NCBI GenBank assembly: GCA_016987375.1 | Contig: PJRA01000524.1 | Coordinates: 449,856-513,855 of the forward strand | DNA: 64,000 bases | Source: Brachionus koreanus | Taxonomy: Eukaryota > Rotifera > Eurotatoria > Ploima > Brachionidae | Direction: 5' to 3' | Shown here: in pieces, positions 59,355-64,000 of the stretch | Position numbering within the stretch: the stretch's first letter is position 1 | Layout of the letters: each line of letters opens with the position of its first letter | The notes under the pieces: generated by a model | What the model was told of the DNA's origin: nothing | Database searches by the model: none | The model's input: only the letters and a program-made list of their open reading frames with translations | Program-made: the position numbers and the translations under genes

Positions 59355-60095
59355 TTATTTTTTGTTTGAATATTCAATTACCTTATAGCTGCCTTTTTTA
59401 AGCGCATATGAAGCTGACGACATTACTGTGGTCAAACCAGTGACAAATTGTAAAATAGTTAAAAAATAGGAGTCTTCATAAAAAAATACTTGAGAAGGCA
59501 TAGTTGCTGCAATTAGACTGATTTGAAAAAAAGTGTTCACCTTGCTTATAAAATCAGCTTCAACTTTTACTCTAGATTGCTTTAAATTCAAAAATTTCTT
59601 TAATGATATTGGTTTTTCGATTAGCTTATACCGAACATAAACTGAGTACAAAATAAGAGAAAAGTCACGGCCCAGGATAAGAATGGCTAATGGCAGGGGT
59701 ATCATTGAATTAGCTACTAAAGTTATTGTTAGACTTCCAATTAAAAGTTTGTCTGCTAATGGGTCAATAATGCTTCCGAGGTAGGATTTTTGATTTTTAA
59801 AATTTCTTGCAATATAACCATCAACAAAATCTGTAATACCAGCTATTAAAAATAGAGAGCAAGCAAGCTCATGTTGATCGGTAAACATAAAATAATTAAT
59901 AAATGGAACACAAGCCATTCTTGAAAGAGTTAAAGCATTTGGTACCGTATAAATTATATTTTCTGGATCTGGTTGCTTTTGATTTAATGAATAAAAATTA
60001 GACGAAATTTTTAACGAATTTTTTTTGAAACGAAACCAAGGACGTTTTAATGTTAAAATATGCTTGCTAAAAGCTAAATTAGTCAGTATTCTCAT
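59355..60095 (-). CDS. CRLS1: Cardiolipin synthase, eukaryotic CDP-alcohol type (246 aa, single exon)
   Basis: Inner mitochondrial membrane enzyme that joins CDP-diacylglycerol and phosphatidylglycerol to make cardiolipin. The CDP-alcohol phosphotransferase signature D-x2-DG-x2-AR-x9-G-x3-D-x3-D is complete: D89, D92, G93, A96, R97, G107, D111 and D115 (DFVDGYIARNFKNQKSYLG, then SIIDPLADK). It is preceded by NIIYTVPNALTLSRMACVP, the usual first helix. Four to five hydrophobic segments can be seen. The first 40 residues (MRILTNLAFSKHILTLKRPW and following Arg/Lys) have a basic character without acids, as a mitochondrial presequence should. Length is slightly under human CRLS1 (301 aa), mainly from a shorter N-terminus. 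There is no intron. Confidence 0.92.
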   Translation of the reverse strand: MRILTNLAFSKHILTLKRPWFRFKKNSLKISSNFYSLNQKQPDPENIIYTVPNALTLSRMACVPFINYFMFTDQHELACSLFLIAGITDFVDGYIARNFKNQKSYLGSIIDPLADKLLIGSLTITLVANSMIPLPLAILILGRDFSLILYSVYVRYKLIEKPISLKKFLNLKQSRVKVEADFISKVNTFFQISLIAATMPSQVFFYEDSYFLTILQFVTGLTTVMSSASYALKKGSYKVIEYSNKK

Positions 60096-61849
60096 TTTTA
60101 TTTGGATTTTTTAACTGAAAATTTTTGAAATTAATAGAAATTTATATTATAATTGTATTCATATATTATTTATATCTTATTTTATGCATGTAAAAAAATT
60201 TAAAAAAAATTATTTTTTGACATTTCTTTTTTACCTCAATTTCAGCTTTAAAATTTTTTCATTTTTTTAAAAAAAAAAACTTCCTTTATCAAAAACAATT
60301 AAATAAAATCAAACTAATTCACAGTGATTAAAACAAAGTGATTTCATTATTGAATCAGTAGAGGTGAGGTGGTCAATGACTCTTAATTTTTAATTGTTTG
60401 ACAATTTCAATGAGACTTTATCCTGACTTTTTTATGTTTCAGTTGGCGAATAAAGATGGGAATGAACGGCAATATGAGGATTCAACAAATTGACAATTAA
60501 CAATTTTTAATAAAGTTATTACAAAAATACAAATTACAATATAAATTATAAAGAGTAGAGTTTTTCTTGGAAATAAAAAAATAAAAATCAATTTTGAGAT
60601 TTGTCATTTTAACCTTGTTTAATTTGCCTGAGTAAACGATAATTTATAGATTAAAAATGAAAATTAATATAAATGCTTTAAACTTTGTAACTTAGGAAGT
60701 CTGTAATGGTGCATTTTAAAAGGTAAGCTTTTCTTTTAGAAAGTATAATTGAATACCAAAAATTATTTTAATTTAACATCACACCTTATTTGGTCTTTAT
60801 TTTGAAATTAAAAAATAGAAAAAATGGTTTAGAAAATTTTTCTGGTTTATTAGAATAATAAATATATTTATTTTGTCGATTATTTATTTGTATTTTTCTT
60901 TTCATAGAAGAGACATTAACTTAAATAAAAAAAAATTAAATAGTTACGATTCAATAAATATTCTTTGTTCTTTCAAATAAACACTAAAAACACTAAATTT
61001 TATTATTTGTATTAAGCCCCATTGATTTCAAAATGACTTAAAAATACTAATGTAGAGTTCTATAAAACCAAAACTCATAAAACATATTTTAATTTAATAA
61101 AACATAAATAAAACTAGTATTTTTATTTTTTAATTATATTTTAAAGTTTTAGTTATTTAGCTATTTCTCTACCAGCTTTGATTTCAATTAATTAATACTA
61201 GTTCAACTAGTGTTAGATAATTGATGCGACATTCTTAAAACAAACAAAATTTATAATTAAAGAGCGCATCTTTTCTAATCTTTTCTAAGCAAAAAATATT
61301 TAATTTTAAAATATCAAAATATTTAAATCTTTAGATCACAAACTTTTAAAATAGGTAATTGGTAATCGAAAATAGTCAAAAGAATTACTTAAGTGATTAA
61401 AGAAAAAAGAAAAAAAAAACATTTTTTTTGATGTATTTTTCTTATTCATTTTTTATTTGATTATAAAATGTACTCAGTATAATTTAAAAAGACAAATGAT
61501 ATGAAAATATTAAAAAATAGATAAAATGAAGTAAGAAGTAACAGGATACTTATGTTTGATTATGTGATGGCTCAGGAAAAAAGGAAGAAATAGTTAGGTA
61601 GCAGTTACACAATGGAGTTGGGTTTTATTTTGTATTTATTTGTTTTCTGCAATGTGACTTAAACAAATAAATAAATTAAGTATTAAATTAATTTTATTTC
61701 TAATCAATTTGTTATTTTTTAAATGAATTTGTTTCAAAAAAGGTTGAAAGTTCAATTAACGTCAAACTTGTTATATTCACTGTTTATTTGTTACAAAAAA
61801 ATCGAAATTCTTTATTCTTTCACGAGTAAGACAATAGCTATTCCTCCTC
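60096..61849. other. Intergenic spacer upstream of CRLS1
   Basis: About 1.75 kb of AT-rich DNA. A short TTAATACTAGTTCAACTAGTGTTAG inverted motif lies at about 61191-61215 (arms ACTAG/CTAGT). No gene seen. It contains the CRLS1 promoter. Confidence 0.4.
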
Positions 61850-62560
61850 AACTCATATTTTCTGCAACCAGTTTTTGTGTTAAGACTGTAGTTGATTCTT
61901 TATTAAATTCAATTTGTTCGTAATTGTTTACCAATTTGTACATCTTGATTAAATCACCTCTTAATCTTTTTGTTTTCAAGTTAGTTAAATCCAGCCTTAA
62001 CAAACGTTGTTGATAATCCAAATTACGAATTTCTAGAATAAACTTTGTTGCTCTTCGATAAAATCTTTCAAGTTCATTTATTTCTCTTTCTATATAGGGA
62101 CACCAAGCACTGACAGCTTATTCTAGGTGTGGTCTAACCATCGACCAATATAATAATTGGATAGTATCGCTACAAGGATACTTAAATGCTTTCCTAATTA
62201 AGCCCAATAGATTGGTCAGGTATGACTTTTTTTGTAGAAAACCGTGTTGTGATTTCAAAATTAATTTTTTTTTAAAGCAAATGATTTTACATAACTTAGT
62301 TCTTTAATAATGGACTCAAAGACTTTGCATACAATACAAGTTAACGATACTGGACGATAATTTTGTACAGACAGTCTAGAGTAATCCTTATGCAAAGGTG
62401 ATACATTTGCTTGTTTCCAAACTACTGGTAGCCCTCCTGAGATTAGCTATTTTCTGAATAGAATTGAAAAAGGAAGAACAAACGATTTAGCACAATTTAT
62501 CTGTACAAAACCATGAATCCTTTCGAGTCCGATAGCCTTGTTCTCAGATGCTTTTCCGGT
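61850..62560 (-). pseudogene. CR1/L2-type LINE reverse transcriptase relic
   Basis: Minus-strand frames with scattered stops read, in order, ENKAIGLERIHGFVQINCAK, ISGGLPVVWKQANVSPLHKD, SVQNYRPVSLTCIVCKVFES (polymerase fingers), QHGFLQKKSYLTNLL, then after an internal deletion DTIQLLYWSMVRPHLE, stop, AVSAWCPYIEREINELERFY, RRATKFILEI and LLRLDLTNLKTKRLRGDLIK, MYKLVNN. The last part (RRATK.I, Y..RL..L.L..L..RR.RGDLI) is the signature of CR1-like non-LTR elements. Palm motifs A to C, including the YADD box, are deleted, so the copy is dead. Confidence 0.8.
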
Positions 62561-62719
62561 TATCATCAATTAGAGCTTTTACTGATGACTAAACAACAGT
62601 GTTCTGATTTGCATATATGTACACAAGTTTCGGGTTTGACTTCGATAACTTAGCTAAATTCATTTTCGTAATTTTTAATATACGAAATGAATTGAGTATT
62701 TTTTATTTTTCTATTACAA

Positions 62720-62905
62720 TTGTCGAGTCCTCAAATGGAAAATATTATTAAATTTCAGATAGTTGCAAATAAAATAGATAAGATAAATGAGTTTGAATTA
62801 GTATGGTTCTTTCTTGAAGCCCTGGATCCTAGAGTTAGGGCAGAATTGGAGAAAAAAAATTTAGAAAACGCGAGATGGCATCAGGCATGCAAGAATTTTC
62901 AGTAA
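62720..62905 (+). pseudogene. Possible retrotransposon Gag fragment
   Basis: A 61-codon frame with an N-terminal ATG and the core ELVWFFLEALDPRVRAELEK KNLENARWHQAC. The pattern FLE.L.P..R..+E...N..TL..A recalls the Gag of Ty3/gypsy elements. It has no neighbours of that kind and no LTRs, so the assignment is weak. Confidence 0.25.
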
Positions 62906-63884
62906 AAGGCTGGGTAACTTTGGCAAACCCACTTTTCTAAACTATTCTGATTCTTTTATAAAACCCGCCATTATCCGAAAAGAATACGCTTCAAAATTTA
63001 GAAGTCAAATGAGTCTATTTCATATAAGTTTTTTTTATGTTTTATCAAATTAACACATGTTTTAATTTTAGTTATTGAACTTGATATTAAAGAAATTGAA
63101 TTAAATAGGAAAAAATTAATTGAAAATAATATGATTTATCTCAAGTTTGTGAATAATATTGTATATTCGATATTTTTTGTGAAAGTCTCGAAAAAAAAAC
63201 ATATTATATAAACTAGAGCTAGCCTTACTTATGTATCTTTTGGACGCATTTTGGATGTTCATCCAAATTTACTTGGACTTAATTAGAGTTTAAATTTAGA
63301 AAATCTACAGATTATTATTATATCCTTGTTCACCTCCATATAAATTTTGGTTGTTCAGTGAAATAACTGCTTATCCGATTGAACCAATTTAAAAACTAAT
63401 CTAAAATTAAAAAGATACTTGCAACATAATATGTTGCACCTTTTTTTATCTAAAATTAAACTTTTACTTTTTAAGAAATAAATAAATCTGTCAATTTAAA
63501 TCTTATTTATTATCATTATTATTTATTTACAATTATAGATAAAATTTATCTATTATAAAAACAATTAACAATATTTGGTATGACTCAACAAAATCAATTA
63601 ATTACAGAATAAAGTAATAAATCTTATTTAAGTTAAGTATAAAGTGGATGGAAAAGATTTAGAAAATTTGTATAGAAAATAAAAACAATTGAACATTAGA
63701 AAAAAAATTTTTTTTTAACTTTTTTTGCCTAAACGTCAATAATTTTGGATACTATTAAGTAGAAGGTATCAAATATTCTTTAATGTTCTTTTTAATGAAT
63801 AATTATAGTCTTTTTGAAGAATCAATGTATATATTGGGTACTGGGTCATAACAATAGAATAAAAGTATAATAATTGTAATAATA
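62906..63884. other. Spacer, no gene recognised
   Basis: AT-rich sequence with homopolymer runs between the LINE debris and the tRNA-like sequence. Nothing could be named. Confidence 0.4.
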
Positions 63885-63991
63885 GCCCGTATAGCCGAGT
63901 GGTTTGTGTGTTAGTCAAGCAAGCAGAGGGTGGAAGGTTCAAAACCCACTGAGGGTGGAAAAATCTTCTAAATATCTCTGCAATACGGGGC
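63885..63991 (+). repeat. tRNA-derived sequence (SINE head or tRNA pseudogene)
   Basis: An RNA polymerase III A box, TAGCCGAGTGG (63892-63902), is followed 33 bases later by a B box, GGTTCAAAACC (63936-63946); both fit the tRNA consensus. The 5' end GCCCGTAT can pair with ATACGGGGC at 63983-63991 with one bulge, resembling an acceptor stem closed over a 107-base unit. The T stem (GTGG..CCAC) is imperfect and the distance from B box to 3' end is too long for a functional tRNA. A tRNA-derived SINE that may run past the window edge, or a decayed class II tRNA, would explain it. Confidence 0.55.
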
Positions 63992-64000
63992 GCATGTTTA

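Noticed and set aside
1..64000. CRISPR arrays, operons, rRNA, or bacterial defence systems
   Set aside because: The window is intron-rich animal DNA; no evenly spaced direct repeats with unique spacers and no rRNA-like sequence were seen.

Overview
The window is invertebrate animal DNA. It is very AT-rich, has many short GT-AG introns (about 40-200 nt), and carries 13 recognisable or well-formed protein genes, most with clear metazoan orthologues. The base composition, intron size and gene density would fit a monogonont rotifer such as Brachionus, but that is an inference and not something the sequence proves. All gene models below were spliced by hand from splice-site consensus, reading-frame continuity and remembered family conservation. 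Each multi-exon model closes in frame to a stop codon, except the one that runs off the left edge.

Layout. 1-0.5 kb: the first two exons of an ARFGEF1/2 (BIG) gene, minus strand, running off the left edge. 1.1-9.2 kb: complete INTS1 (11 exons, 2167 aa, minus). 10.1-11.9 kb: complete DNAJC7 (6 exons, 497 aa, plus), head-to-head with INTS1. 14.3-20.7 kb: a 15-exon WD40 gene (1428 aa, plus). 20.7-23.6 kb: a transposon nest around a 461-base assembly gap. 23.7-24.8 kb: an unrecognised 284-aa gene (minus). 26.9-32.2 kb: a CCDC66 orthologue (8 exons, 1072 aa, minus). 33.1-37.9 kb: a HOOK orthologue (12 exons, 726 aa, minus), head-to-head with a SLC35A-type nucleotide-sugar transporter at 38.8-40.2 kb (plus). 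40.5-44.1 kb: a FASTKD-like mitochondrial protein (minus). 45.2-47.1 kb: two dead LINE reverse-transcriptase fragments, 5' ends facing. 47.7-51.7 kb: an unrecognised 682-aa Ser-rich, Cys-cluster protein (minus). 51.7-55.9 kb: a gene-poor stretch. 55.9-56.8 kb: a Tctex1-domain dynein light chain-like gene (plus). 56.9-58.3 kb: a short SSX2IP/ADIP orthologue (minus). 59.4-60.1 kb: intronless cardiolipin synthase CRLS1 (minus). The right end holds a CR1-like LINE remnant and a tRNA-derived A-box/B-box sequence.

Function. The genes are ordinary eukaryotic housekeeping genes: Integrator, co-chaperone, Golgi Arf-GEF, Golgi sugar-nucleotide import, and mitochondrial lipid and RNA functions. There is a noticeable concentration of centrosome, cilium and dynein genes (CCDC66, HOOK, SSX2IP, Tctex1). 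There is no bacterial-type operon logic and no defence locus.

The most unusual content is the mobile DNA. Three short non-autonomous elements and one half copy are bounded by TTAA and begin CACT, as piggyBac-like elements do. There is also a hAT-like MITE with a near-perfect 8-bp target duplication inside a CCDC66 intron, a mariner-like MITE inside a HOOK intron, a foldback repeat inside the WD40 gene with related dispersed copies, and a MULE transposase remnant recognised by its SWIM zinc finger.
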